Notes: generated from the letters alone by a model not told the origin. A DNA stretch of 64,000 bases from Sapria himalayana (GCA_029783825.1 JAREIK010001730.1:1-64000); one strand, 5' to 3'. Counted from the stretch's first letter, positions 14,641 through 28,338 are shown. Translations and numbers: made by a program.

Positions 14641-15436
14641 GATGCTTGTATGCATAGACAATAGATTATCCTTATAATGTATATATCATATGAAGAAATG
14701 ATATATCATAAAAATTGAAGTTGTGTTCAAATCATATAATCGAAGTGCCTACTATTGTGCCATATTACGATACATTACCATGCACACTATCAACGAAAAC
14801 AATACTACACAACTGCAATTCCTATTGTGCAATTGAGGTGCCTACTGCCATGCACAAACTCTCCTATCATGTATAACCATGTAACATCCTATTTATGCAG
14901 TTGATACTCACCTCACACAGTAAGTGATAACAGTATATGGGGTATTGCTATAGTATATATGCCCATGTCCTCTGTGTTTGGCACAATGTATGTTCTCTCA
15001 TTTTATAGGATTTTGAACCCTTACATGCCTCAAGGTTTGTTTTCCTTAGAGTTTTAGCATTGATGCTATGCATAATTCTATGCCAACAATAAAACTTGAT
15101 GAAAAACTCTGAGTAAAAAAATAATAGACAATCCTCTCATAAAATATAATGGGTCAATGAATTGATGCAGTCTAGATGTTAGGTGCTTCCATCAATAATA
15201 ACATAGAAATAATAAAAAATGTAAATAACACAAAAGGTATGATTATAAACTACAATTTGTGAGTAACTCGTGAGTTCAAAATTCATGAACAATGAAGTGT
15301 CTCACACATTATAAGGCATTAGTTGTTTGATTTGTACGCTATTGTAGCATTCTATTGCTGACTATTATTTGTGTTGTGTTTACATGTTACACTCATGAAC
15401 TTTTATGATTTTGTTGTGGAACAGCTAGAACATTAG
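14641..15436. other. Non-coding stretch before the ARIA-like fragment
   Basis: No open frame or known repeat recognised. Base composition is less AT-extreme than the sequence to the left, and the short phrase GTGCCTACT(A/G) occurs twice near 14745 and 14839. It may be intron or flank captured together with the ARIA-like exons. Confidence 0.4.
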
Positions 15437-16398
15437 CAACTTATTATTGACATAGGTGCTTTGCCACTTATTGCGGACCTATTGAAGAGGCACCAAGATG
15501 GATCTACTTCTAGGGTAGTGAATAGCATCCTAAGATGGGCAGTTGATGTGATCACCAACCTTGCCCATGAGAATAGCAACATCAAAACTCATATTAGGTT
15601 GCTATTTTTAATGCAATCTCTTTTGACACTATGCACAATGCTTTCTGTTAATGAGTTATTTTTTAGGATGAATGGTGGGATACCACTTCTAGTTTAATTG
15701 TTGGATTTATTTGACGCTAAAGTGCAAAGGGCATTGTTGGGTCACTGAGAACCTTAGGTTTCAAGAATGAATATAATAAAAATCAGGTGATATTCCTTAT
15801 TGTGATTACTGATTTTTTATCATTTACTTTGCCATGAAAAAATAATGCATTTTTTGACTTTTTAGATTGTCGATTGCAATGTTCTTCCCACTCTCATCTT
15901 AATGTTATGCTCAGAAGAAACTGCTATACATTATGAAGTAGTTACTTTACTTAAAAATTGAGACCTCAATTATTTTTTTAGTTATAATTATTCTAAAATT
16001 TTGATGTTGGCCTTTATTTTCTTATTTGGACCAATTATTTTTGTTATTGTAGGTAGGTTTGATTGGAAATTTGGTTCATTCATCTCCAAACATTAAGAAA
16101 GAAGTTTTGTCTGCTGGGGCATTGCAGCTTGTTATCGATTTGCTCAGATATTTTCATCTGTAACATTTTGTGGAAAATTGAATCTCTATTCATTATGTAT
16201 CTAATCAGATTCTATTTTTATATCATTATCTAAAATTAATATCTGAATTTACTTTGATTTACTATAATTTTGATTTTTAAATTTGCTTTTAATAATTCTC
16301 TAAATGTTTTTCTGATAAATAGCTTATGTTGCATTGAGATCCTGAGAGAAGCTGCTTTATTACTGGCACAGTTTGTGGAAATTGATTTGGATTGCAAG
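15437..16398 (+). pseudogene. ARIA/ABAP1-type ARM-repeat protein, fragment
   Basis: Five exon-like blocks encode consecutive armadillo repeats resembling plant ARIA, an ARM-BTB protein that binds ABF2 in ABA signalling. The blocks are 15437-15597 (IGALPLIADLLKRHQDG, VITNLAHENSNIKTHIR), 15667-15786, 15866-15937 (NVLPTLILMLCSEETAIHYE), 16053-16147 (IGNLVHSSPNIKKEVLSAGA) and 16323-16398 (REAALLLAQFVEIDLDCK). They are separated by short introns, mostly with GT/AG ends, so this is a genomic copy and not a retrocopy. Damage includes an in-frame TAA at 15695-15697, a frameshift near 15740 (the frame resumes as SLRTLGFKNEYNKNQ) and AT in place of GT at the fourth donor (16148). The N-terminal ARM repeats and the C-terminal BTB domain are absent. 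It lies in a transposon-like island, so capture is plausible. The family call is from recalled motifs and is strong. Confidence 0.85.
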
Positions 16399-17140
16399 GT
16401 AATCTTATGTTGATTCTTCCTTCACTTTGATTATTTTCAAGTTTGAGATAAATCATTATGTAAGAATTTTTTAGATTACTTTTTGTTTGGATTCATGTTT
16501 TGCGCTTAAGTTATGAGGAAGAGGATGATCACAGTAAAAAGGAGTGCTCAAATATAATTTTTATGTATTCTTGTATTCATGTATTAAATAAATAATATAA
16601 AAATATATTGTGTAATGTAGTACCTTTGATAGGTCATAGATTTTATATGCTTTCATCGTTTGTCATTGACTGTGGTAGTTGGGTCTTGTAACAGAGGTCT
16701 AGAGTTTAGATGAAGTGACACAATCCTTAGGGCACTCATATGAGCATTTTATCGTGGGTATGAGCATATAAATAGTTCAGCATGGCATGGTCTTATATGG
16801 CATGAGATCGTGGGTTTTAGTAAGTCTAATTTAGTGGCCCCATATGCCATTTGTGGTTGTGGTGTGGGCTTTCCCAATGTGATAATTGTGACCCATTACT
16901 CTTGCCTAAGCAATGTTTGTGCTAGGGTCATGGCCGAACAATTGTGACTTTTACCCATGACAATGTGGCATGTGTAGAGCTACTTAGGTCCTAGGCATGA
17001 GTAGTTTTTGGTCACTCATGACTCAAAACCTAATTAAATTAACCCAATTATTTTTTTAAAATGGCTAATCCATCATCAATCATATATAATATAAATTAGA
17101 AAACAAAAATTAAACAATAAAATAGTGGTTGCGGGGTGTA
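16399..17140. other. Non-coding stretch after the ARIA-like fragment
   Basis: The exon donor at 16399 (GTAATC) is followed by about 740 bp with no further ARM exon and no recognised repeat. The intervening intron may be captured, with the rest of the gene lost. Confidence 0.4.
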
Positions 17141-17604
17141 TATACATATATAGATAGATTAAGTCAGATAGATATATCAATCTATTTTAGGTAATATTTG
17201 GATATACTATTGGGTAAAATGCGTCTATCTATTAATGTCTAGACAACCAATGTATTTATAACTATTTGTCATGATTGAAAGAAGAGCAATCTTTGATAGA
17301 TAGTAATACTGCCTATCTATCTATCTATCTTTGATTAGAAAACAAAGAGACTTATATTTGGATATACTCTCCAAATATCTATCTACCAAAAATTTTTATC
17401 TTTGTGCCGGGATTAATCACTGTGTGTCTATGTAATCGATAGACACATAAATAGATAAACATATACCCATATATGTTTATCTACATTAAATGCTTATTAT
17501 AAAACATAATTAAATATAACATTCTATATTATCTATAAACAGGTAGATAAAAATTTAGATAATATATGCATGCATATATGTTAAACATATAATTATATAA
17601 TTGG
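17141..17604. other. Spacer with short arrays of both polarities
   Basis: AT-rich spacer with small TAGA clusters (17148, 17437) and a TCTA cluster (17313-17332). It contains GATATACTCTCCAAATATC, a phrase partly shared with the spacer at 21358-21376 (ACTCTCCAAATAT), and ATATACCCATATATGTTTAT, related to 21293-21330. It may belong to a diverged spacer family within the arrays. Confidence 0.5.
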
Positions 17605-18096
17605 ATCTATCAATCTTTCTATCAGTCAATCTATATACATAGACACATAGATAGATAGACATACAGATAGATAGTCAGACAGACTGCTAGATAAATAGAC
17701 AGAGAGATAGATATATAAATACATAGAGAGAGAAATAGAAAGATATACAGATACATATATAGATAGATAGATAAAAAAATAAACAAATAGACAAATTGAT
17801 ACATAGATAGTTAGATAGATATGTAGACAGACAGATGAATAGATACAAAAATAGCCATATAGATAGATATCCAGATAGATAGATAGAAAGATTGACATAT
17901 AGATAGAATAATAGATAGACATATAGACAAATAGATAGATAGATAGATAGATTGATAGATAGACAGATTGCTAGATAGATAGATTGAAAGATTATTAGAA
18001 AGGCAGATTGATAGTTTGATAGAAAGACAGATAGACAGATAGATTGATTGATAGATAAATAAATAAATAGATAGATAAATCGATTGATTGAAAAAT

Positions 18097-18274
18097 AGAT
18101 ATATAATTAGATAGTTAGACATATTAATAAATAGATAGCTAGATAGAAAGATAGAAAGATAGATAGACTATTAAAAAAATAGACAGTTAAATTGATATTT
18201 AGATTGATAGTAAAACATATAGTTAGATAGAAAAAAAAGCTGATATGAGGATAAGCAGATAAAAATATAGATAG

Positions 18275-18333
<59 letters not shown>

Positions 18334-18336
18334 GTC

Positions 18337-18368
<32 letters not shown>

Positions 18369-19053
18369 GTAAAGATAGGCTACTAGATAGATAGATAGAT
18401 AGTTAGTTAGTTAGTTAGTTAGATTGATAAATCATTTGAATGAAAAATAGGATGATAGACAAATAGAGAAATAAATAGATGGATTGATAAACAGATAGAT
18501 ATATAAATAAATAGATAGACAGATAGATTGATTGATTGATAATAGGATAGACAAATAAATAGATAGATAGATTGATAAATATATATATATATATATATAA
18601 ATTGGCAGATAGATAGATATCTAAATTGACAAATAGAGACAAAGGTAGATAGATAGATAAACTGATATATAGTTAGTTAGATAGACATAAAAAAAGATAA
18701 ATAAATATAAAGATAGATAGATAGAAATATAGATTGCTAGATGGTTAAATAGATAGACAAATATCCTAATAAAAAATGGATACAAAGATAGATAGATAGA
18801 TAGTTAGTTAGTTAGTTAGATAGATAGACTGCTAGATAGTTAGATAGATAGATAGATAGAGAGAATGATAAATAGATAGATAGGTAGACTGATAGTTTAA
18901 TTGATAGTTATAGAGTTAGATAGATAGATAGTTAGACAAATAGATATATTGATAATTAGATAGAAAGATATATAGATAGAAAGATAGATATATATAGAGA
19001 TAGGAGAATAGATATGCAGATTGATACATAGATCAACATATATAATGATAGAC

Positions 19054-19086
<33 letters not shown>

Positions 19087-20900
19087 GATAGATAGATACA
19101 TAGATTGAAAATTAGACTGATAAAAAGATAAAGATATAGATAGATAGATAGATAGATAGACTGATCATCAAATATGTAGATATGTAGATGATTAGAAAGG
19201 CAGATATACAAATAGACAAATATTTAGATAGATAGATAGATTGATTGATTGATAGGAGATAAATATATAGATAGATAAATAGATACATAGATTTACTGAT
19301 AGACTGATTTTTTTCATGATAGTTAAATAGTCAGATAGTTAGGAAAATAGATATATGGACAATTATATAGATAGACACATAGATAAATACACAAATAGAT
19401 ATAGAGATAGGTAGAGAGATAGATAGGTAGACAGATATATAGATAGATAAACTAATAAATAGATAGACATATAAACATATTGTCAAATAGATATATAGAC
19501 AAATAGAAAAATTCATTGATAGATAGATAGAAGACAAATAGATATATAATTAGATAGTTAGACATATTAACATATATATAGATAGATAGATTGATTGATT
19601 TTTAACCAAATTGACAGATAGATAGATTTACAGAATGACAAATAAACATATATATATATAGACAAAAAAGTAGATTGGAGGATAAGTAGATAAAGATATA
19701 GATAGTTTGACATATATATATAGACATATAGTCTGATAGATAGATTGAAAGATAGTCAGATAGATAGTTAGACAGATAGTTAAACAGATAGATAGACACA
19801 CAGATAGATAGATAGATAGACAAATTGCATGATAAAAAGTCAGATAAAAGGTAGATAGATAGATACGCAAATAGATATATAGAAAGATAGAAAGATAAAT
19901 AATTAGGCCGATAAGTAGATAGGTAGAAAGATAGATATATTGATAGACAGATAGATATTCTCATAGACAAATTGATAGATATCTAGATAGACATATTGAC
20001 AGATAGATAGTTAGATAGATAGAAAGAAAGAAAGATTGATACAATGTTAAATAGATAGACTAATATACTGATAGTTTGATTGATAGATAATGAGTTAGGT
20101 AGTTATACAAATAGATATATTGACAAATAGATAGATATATAGTTAGTTATACAGATTGGCTAATCGATAGATAGATTGATAGATAGATAGACAAATATAA
20201 TTATAGACAGATAAAAAAATAGAAAAATACATAGATAGACAAATAAACTTATAGAAAGAGAAAGAGATAGATAGAAAGATAGATAGATAGATATAGAAAA
20301 AATAAAGTTAGTCATATAAAAAAATAGGTAGATAGGGAGATGGATATAAAGGCAGATATTCATACAGACAAATAGTAATATATATGGATAGATAGATAGA
20401 CCGATCGATAACTAAAAATATAGATGTATAGATATATAGATAGATAGCCAGAAAGATAGATAGATAGACAGACATATAGATAGATAGATAGGAAGATAGA
20501 TATAATAATAGATAAATAGTTAGACTGTTAGATTGATTGTTCGATTGATAGTTAAATAGTTTGATAGTTAGTAAAATAGATATATAGACAAATAGACATA
20601 TAGACAAATATGCAAATAGATTGAGAAATGGGTTGAAAGATAGATAGGTAGATAGATAGACAAATAGATAGATATATAGATAGAAAGATATATATATATA
20701 TATATATATATATTGGCTAATAGACTGATGAATTGAAACAAAATTAGATATTTAGAATGATATACAGATAGAAAGATATATAGTTTGACAATTAAAAAGA
20801 TATAAAATTAGGTAATTAGAGATTCAGACAAAAAGACAAAATGATAAATAGACAAATAGATAAATAGATAGATAGATAGATAGATTGACATATAGATAGA
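18097..20900 (-). repeat. Two diverged higher-order copies in array B
   Basis: Irregular landmarks recur in order. AGATATATAATTAGATAGTT lies at 18097 and 19540. GAGGATAAG(C/T)AGATAAA followed by ATATAGATAGTTT lies near 18246 and 19678. ACTGATAGTTT(A/G)ATTGATAG lies near 18889 and 20066. Spacings of about 1443, 1430 and 1177 fit one duplicated block of about 1.2-1.45 kb with later deletions. The outer limits are approximate. Confidence 0.6.
18279..18327. repeat. (TA)n tract
   Basis: Pure alternating TA inside array B. It sits inside one copy of the higher-order block and is much shorter in the other copy (near 19710). Confidence 0.97.
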
Positions 20901-20934
20901 TAGATACATACAGAGATAGATAGATAGATGGATA

Positions 20935-21400
20935 AAAAGTTAGATTTATTTTAAATCTAGTACATTACGTGATTAATAGATTGCCAGTTCCTTCAAACAT
21001 ATAGTAGTAATTAAAATATAATTGTAGTATATTTATTAAATAATGTATAAATAAATAAAGACATTAATGCCCCTAGTACACATAGATTATAGTAAGAAAG
21101 ATAGACAAATTAGTACGGATAGATGTCTTCACTTATGAATAAAGTTAAGAAAACTTTATTCATATCAACTATTAAATAATAGTTGATATGTCTATAAATA
21201 CATGTTCATTGATTTTATAAGACACATATAAAATCCCCGTATATTGACAAATTGTTTTATAATTCCCCTAGTACACATTAGATAGATTGACATATACCCA
21301 TTACCCATATCTATATATAAATGTTTATCTATTTAATAGATAAAAAATAAAGTTATAGACACTCTCCAAATATATAGATAGACAGCTACTATTTGTGCTC
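20935..21400. other. Unique spacer inside array B
   Basis: About 465 bp of mostly non-array AT-rich sequence between TAGA blocks. It contains CCCCTAGTACACATTAGATAG and the related CCCCTAGTACACATAGATTA about 200 bp earlier, plus two overlapping hairpins at 21134-21190. There is no coding potential. It shares short phrases with the 17.2-17.5 kb spacer. Confidence 0.55.
21134..21190. repeat. Two overlapping perfect inverted repeats
   Basis: TATGAATAAAGTT (21134-21146) pairs with AACTTTATTCATA (21152-21164) across a 5-nt loop. CATATCAACTATTA (21161-21174) pairs with TAATAGTTGATATG (21177-21190) across 2 nt. The two share CATA and would be mutually exclusive if extruded. It may be a small TE end or a recombination scar. 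Confidence 0.85.
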
Positions 21401-21531
21401 AAAAATTATATAGATAAACAAATAGAAAGATAAAATGATAAAATGATAGATAGATAGACATATAGAAAGATTGATTGATTGATTGACATCTTTATATAGA
21501 TAGCTAGATATATAGATAAATAGATAAACAT

Positions 21532-21567
<36 letters not shown>

Positions 21568-21789
21568 AAATAGATATAGATTTACAGATAGACAAATAGA
21601 TAGATAGATAGAAAAATTGATAGATATACAAAAAAATAGATAGACAGTCACACAAATAGTCGGATAGATAGATATATAGATAGATAAATAGTCAGATAGA
21701 TAGTTAGAAAAATAGACAGATAATTAGGAGATAGGCAGATAAAAATATATAGATGCACACATATATTTTTAGATAGATAGAAAGATAGA

Positions 21790-21794
<5 letters not shown>

Positions 21795-21845
<51 letters not shown>
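21795..21845. repeat. (TA)n tract
   Basis: Pure alternating TA of about 50 bp in array B. Confidence 0.97.
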
Positions 21846-21847
<2 letters not shown>

Positions 21848-23423
21848 TACATATATAGGTAGAATTATCGATATATAGAAAGATAGGCAGATAGATAATC
21901 AAATAGTAATATAGAAATATTGTTAGATAGACAAATAGTCAGATAAAGATATAGAAAGATAGATAGATAAGCAGATTAGTAGATAGATAGATAGACATAT
22001 AGACTGATTGATAGATAGTTAGATAGACAAATAGATAGATAATTAGATAGCTAGATATATAAATAAATCGATATATAGAATATATATAAACAAATATATT
22101 GATAAATAGATAGACAGATTTACATTTAGACAGATAGATAGATTGATTGATTAATAGATAAAAAAACAATTAGATAGTTAGAGAGATAGATAGATAGCTA
22201 GATAGATAGATAGTTAGGAAAATAAATAGATAGATAATTAAATAGTTAGACAAATAGATAGATAGATATATAAATAGATATATAATAACCCATTATATAA
22301 ATAGATAGATAGACAAATAGATAGATTAACAGATAGTCATATAGATAGTTATAAAAATAGATCTATATATACAAAGATAAATAAAGAGATATAAAGAATT
22401 GCAGATAGAAAAATAGATATATACACACATATATAGATAAAGATATAACAAGATAGATAGATAAATAGATATACATATTGACAAAATATAGATCTTTAGA
22501 CAGATCGATAGATCAGAATATAGGCAGATATACACATATACAGATTGAAAGAAAGAAAGATAAATAGATAAGCAAATATGTAGATAGGTAGATAGTTATT
22601 TTAATAGTTAGATAGATAAATAGATACATAGACAGATAGATAGATAAAATATAGCTAGATAGAAAAATAGATCGGTAAATAGATAGGTATATAGATAAAC
22701 AAATAGATAGATACATAAATAGATAGATTACTAATTAGACATATAGTTAAATAGATTGATAGATAGAATGATAATTAAATAGATAGAGATATTGATAGTT
22801 AGATAGAAAGATAGATATTTAGGCATATTAATAGATATATACTTAGATAGTTAGACAAATAGATAGATAAATATATAATTAGATAAATAGTAGCTAGTGA
22901 GGTAGATAGATAGATAGATAGATCGATTAACAAATAGGCATATAGATAGTTAGACAAATAGACAGATATATACTTTGATAGATTGATAATTAGATAAATA
23001 TATAGACAGATACATTGATATATAGATTGACAGATACGCAAATGGTCAGATAAATAGATAAATAAATAGATAGATTAACAGATTGATAAAAATATAGACA
23101 GATTGATATAAAGATAAATAGATAGACAGTCAGTTATATCAAAGATAGATAGATAGACAGAAAGACAGATAGAATGATAGATAGATAGACATATAATGTT
23201 ATTGATTTATAGAAAGATATATAGATAGATAGATATATTGATTGATTGACTAATATAAAAAAAAATAGTTAGATAGTTATACAAATAAATAGATATAAAG
23301 ATAGATAGTTCAAAAGTTAGATAGATAAATATCTAGACATATAAACATTTAAAGAATATATTGATAGACAAATATAAAGATTGATAGATAAATTGAGAGA
23401 TAAATCATAGATATAGATATTGA

Positions 23424-23431
<8 letters not shown>

Positions 23432-23470
<39 letters not shown>
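23432..23470. repeat. (TA)n tract
   Basis: Pure alternating TA of about 40 bp in array B. Confidence 0.97.
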
Positions 23471-23473
<3 letters not shown>

Positions 23474-24010
23474 TAATAGATAGAAATAAGAAATCACAAA
23501 TATATAGATACACAAATAGATAGATACATTGACGGATATAAAGATAAATAAATAAAAAGATAGAAATATTGATAGATAGGTAAATAGATAAACAAATAGA
23601 TTGATAGATAGATAGACATACAAACAGATAGATATATTAAAAGCGATAGAGATAAATAGATAGACAGATAAAGAGATAGATAAATAGATATACATAATGA
23701 TAGATAAATAAATAATTGGATAGATAAATATATAAATAAATAGATTGTAAGATTGGCTATTATACTAAATGTTAGAAATGTAGCTAGAGAGATAGATAGA
23801 TAGCAAGATAGATATTTAGATAGTTCAATAGATAGATAGATAGAATGACATATAAAAATTTTGAAAATTTGATAGATTGACATATAGACAGATAGATAGA
23901 AAGATAGATAGATAAATACATAAACATATAGAAAGATAGATAGATAAACAGACATATTGATAGATAGATAGATATACAGACAGACAGACATATAGATAGA
24001 TAGATAGATA

Positions 24011-24011
<1 letters not shown>

Positions 24012-24060
<49 letters not shown>
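24012..24060. repeat. (CA)n(TA)n compound microsatellite
   Basis: A CA run passing directly into a TA run, inside array B. Confidence 0.97.
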
Positions 24061-25427
24061 GATATATAAATAGACATATAGAAAGATAGACAGATAAATA
24101 ATTAAATAGATAGATAGATAGACTAATTGATTGATAGACTGATAGACTAATAAACTAATAGTCTAATAGACTAATAGATAGATATATTGATACATAGATA
24201 GACTAATCAATTGATAGACATATAGATTGATAGTCAGATAAACAGATAGATATATAAATAGATTCAAAGATGATAGAAAGATAGATAAATTGATTGATAG
24301 ATAGATAGATAGACAACTATAAAGATAGTGACATATGAAAATAGATAGATAGATAGATAGACAGATAGTTAGATAGTTAGATAGATAGAAACTCAAATTG
24401 GTAGATAAAAAGATAGAAAGATAGATAGATACTTTGAAAATAGTTACATAGATGGACAAATAGACAAATAGACATATAGACTAATAGAAGGTTTCACTGA
24501 TAGATAGATAGTAGATAGACATATAGAATATTTAAAGATAGACAAATAAACAAATAGATATACATAAAATATAAAGATATATAAAAAGATAGACCACTAG
24601 ATAGCTATTCAAATAGATAGATAAAAAGATATATAGATTTGTATATAGATAAATAAATAGATAGAGAGATATAGAGATATACAGATAGATACATATATAA
24701 AAAATATGTTTACAGATAGATAGATATACAAAAATAAAGATAATATTTAGACAGATAGATAGACTGATAGAAAAATAAAAAAAATACATAGATAGACCTA
24801 TTGACATGATGATCGATTAATAGAAACAAAGATAGACATGTAGACAAATAGAAAGATAGATATATTGATATTTCGATAGATACATAGACAGATAGATTGA
24901 TAAATAGATATACAGATAGATAGATTGATTGAAAATTAGAATAATAGATAAATAGACATAAAGATAGATATGAAAATAAACATATAGATAGATAGATAGA
25001 TAAGCACATAGGTAGAAAGGTAGATAGACAAATAGTTAGATTGAAAGATTGATTGATAGTTAAACAAATAGGTAGTTAGTTAGATAGACAAATAGACAAA
25101 TAGATAGATAGATAGTTAGTTAAATAGATAGATAGATAAACATATAGACATATACATAAAAAGATAGATAGAAAGATAAATAGATGGACAGAGATATAGA
25201 TAAATATATAGATAGAGAGATATTTATTGATTTTTGACAAATTGACACTTTGATAGATAACTATAGATTTGGACAGTTAAATAGATAGACATATAGACAG
25301 ATAGAAAGATAGAAATATAGATAGACAAATAGATAAAAAGAGAGACAGATAGAGAGTTAGACATATATGACATAAACACATATATACATATAGTAAGATA
25401 GGAATATAGATATATACACAAATAGAT

Positions 25428-25467
<40 letters not shown>

Positions 25468-26204
25468 GTAGAAGGATAGATAGATAAATAGATTGATAGA
25501 CACATAGATAGTTAGATAGATAGATATTTTCATAGATAGATAAATACATAGAAAGATAGAAAATTAAATAAATATATATATAGATAGATCAATAGATATA
25601 TAGACAATTAGATAGATATTTAAATAGACAGATAGATAGATAAACAATTAGATGGACAGATAGAAATATAGATAAAAATATTAATATATAGATAGATCGA
25701 TAAATAGATAGACAGATAGACAGACATACAAATAGATAGATAGATAGATTGATTGATTGAAAAATATATAAGCAGATAGATACATAGACAAATAGATAGA
25801 TATATAGATAGATAGTCAGATAGATAGAAAAACAAATATAGAGATAGAATGATAGAAAATAATATATTGGCAAAGAGGAAGATAAACATATAAAGACATA
25901 AATAGTTAGTTAGTTAGATAGATATATAGATAGAAAGGTAGATAGACAGATAAATATTTTGTTAGATAGATAGATAAATAGATGGATAGATACAAAAATT
26001 GACATATATATAGATAAATGATAGATAGATAGATAGACAAATATACAGATAAATAGATAAGAAGATAGATAGATAAACAGATAGACAGAAAAAGTGATAT
26101 ATCAGTAGTTAGATAAATAATTAGAAATATAAAAATATACAGAGATAGAAAGATTGATGGGTTTAGCGATAGATAGACTGTTACACACAGATACATAAAA
26201 AGAT

Positions 26205-27252
26205 AAATCGATAGATAGATAAAAATATTAATAGATAGACAAATACATAGATAGATATATAGACAGATAGATCAATAAAAAGATAGATAGATAGACAAAT
26301 AGATATATATATATAGATAGAAGGATTGATATATAGACAAATAGTTAGACAAGTATATATGCTAATAAAAAGATATGTAGATCAGCAGGATGAAAAGATT
26401 GATAGATATACATATTGATAGATAGATGAATAGATAGATCAATAGGAAAATAGATAGATAAATAGATGGAAAGATAGATTTATAAATAGATATATAGATA
26501 GATAGATATGTAAATAAACTAATAGACAAATAGATAGATAGATAGATAGATAGAGACATATAGACATATAAACATATAGATAGATACATACATAGATACA
26601 TAGATAGTTAGATAGATAGATAAAGAAATAGATAGATAGACAGGTAGACTAATCGACATATAGATATATAAAAAGTTATAAAAATAGATAGAAAGACATT
26701 TATATTAATAGAAAGATAAACAAATAGACATAAAATATAAATCGATAGATAGATAGAAATATTAATAGATAGACAAATAGATAGATAGATAGATAGACAG
26801 ATAGATCGATAGATAGATAGACAAATAGATAGATATATAGATAGAAGGATAGATATATAGACAAATAGTTAGACAAGTATATATGCTAATAAAAAGATAT
26901 GTAGGTCAGTAGGATGAAAGATTGATAGATATACATATTGACAGATAGATGAATAGATAGATCAATAGGAAAATAGATAGATAAATAGATGGAAAGATAG
27001 ATATATAAATAGATATATAGATAGATAGATATGCAAATAAACTAATAGACAAATAGATAGATAGATAGATAGACATATAGACATATAAACATATAGATAG
27101 ATAGATACATACATACATAGATAGTTAGATAGATAGATAAAGAAATAGATAGATAGACAGGTAGACTAATCGACAGACAGATATATAGAGAGTTATAAAA
27201 ATAGATAGAAAGACATTTAGACTAATAGAAAGATAGACAGATAGATATATAT
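26205..27252 (-). repeat. 524-bp tandem duplication in array B
   Basis: Copy 1 (about 26205-26728) and copy 2 (about 26729-27252) share rare non-unit phrases such as AGTATATATGCTAATAAAAA, AGATAGATCAATAGGAAAAT and GTAGACTAATCGACA at a constant offset of 524 bp. The few differences (for example GATCAGCAGG against GGTCAGTAGG) point to a duplication much younger than the array. Confidence 0.88.
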
Positions 27253-27940
27253 ATATATGAATAGATATATATAAAATAGATTGATACATAGATAGAGAAT
27301 TGAAAGATAAACTAGTAGAATGATAGATAAATAGGTTTCTTGATATATTGATAGATAGATAGACTCATAGATTGATACACAGAAAGAATGAAACATAGAA
27401 AGATAGTTAGATAGATAAAAAAAATTAACAAATAGACAATTATAATGTTATAAAGTTAGATAGTTAGACAGATAAATAGAGAGACATATAGATAGATAGA
27501 TTGATTAATACATAGATAAAACACACACATATATATAGACAAATAGACAGGAAGATAAAAATATAGTTGGATAGATAGATAGATTGATACATATAAAGAT
27601 AGATGTATATATAGATAAATAAATACACATGTAGATAAATAAATAGATAGATATGAAAGATACACATAAATTTAAATAGATAAATAGATAGATAGACCGA
27701 TAGGTATATAGGCATATAAATAGATAGATATATAGATAAATACACAGATAAATAGAAGATAGATATGCAAATACAAAGATCGTCACATAGGTAGATACAT
27801 AGATAGGAAAATATACATATAGATAGATAGACAAATAGTCATATAGACTAATAAATTGATTAATAGATAGACATATAGATATATTGATAGTTATATAGAC
27901 TGATATATAGATTAATAAAAAGTTAGATAGACATATTGAC

Positions 27941-27941
<1 letters not shown>

Positions 27942-27997
<56 letters not shown>
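27942..27997. repeat. (TA)n tract
   Basis: Pure alternating TA of about 55 bp, about 340 bp before the 28.34-kb polarity switch. Confidence 0.97.
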
Positions 27998-27999
<2 letters not shown>

Positions 28000-28338
28000 T
28001 ACACAAACAAATAGACTAATAGATAGATAGATAGACAGACAGATAGATATATATATAGACAGACGGATAGATAGATAGATAGAAAAATAGATAGATATAC
28101 ATATAAATAGTTAGACAGATAGATATATTAACAAATAGATAGATATATAATTATATTGATAAATAGATAAGTAGACTGATAGATTAAAAGATAATTATAT
28201 TGTTATACACATCAATAGATAGATTGTTAGATAGCTCGATACTTAGATAGTTACAAAAATAGACAGATTGATAGATAGATAATTTTTCAGATTGACACAT
28301 TGAACGATAAATGGATAGATAAAAATATAGACAGATAT

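Larger units (their letters stand above)
17605..28338 (-). repeat. Degenerate TAGA array B (inverted TCTA)
   Basis: About 10.7 kb in which the + strand reads TAGA/GATA, the reverse complement of array A. A short TCTA lead-in (about 17605-17632) turns over at TCTATATACATAGA. The array holds (TA)n and (CA)n tracts, a spacer at 20935-21400 and internal duplications. The minus strand is the stop-poor strand here, so its long Tyr/Leu/Ser/Ile frames are repeat artefacts. Confidence 0.96.

Noticed and set aside
24012..24043. Telomere-like or regulatory CA element
   Set aside because: It is a plain (CA)n microsatellite; no TTTAGGG telomere units were seen anywhere.
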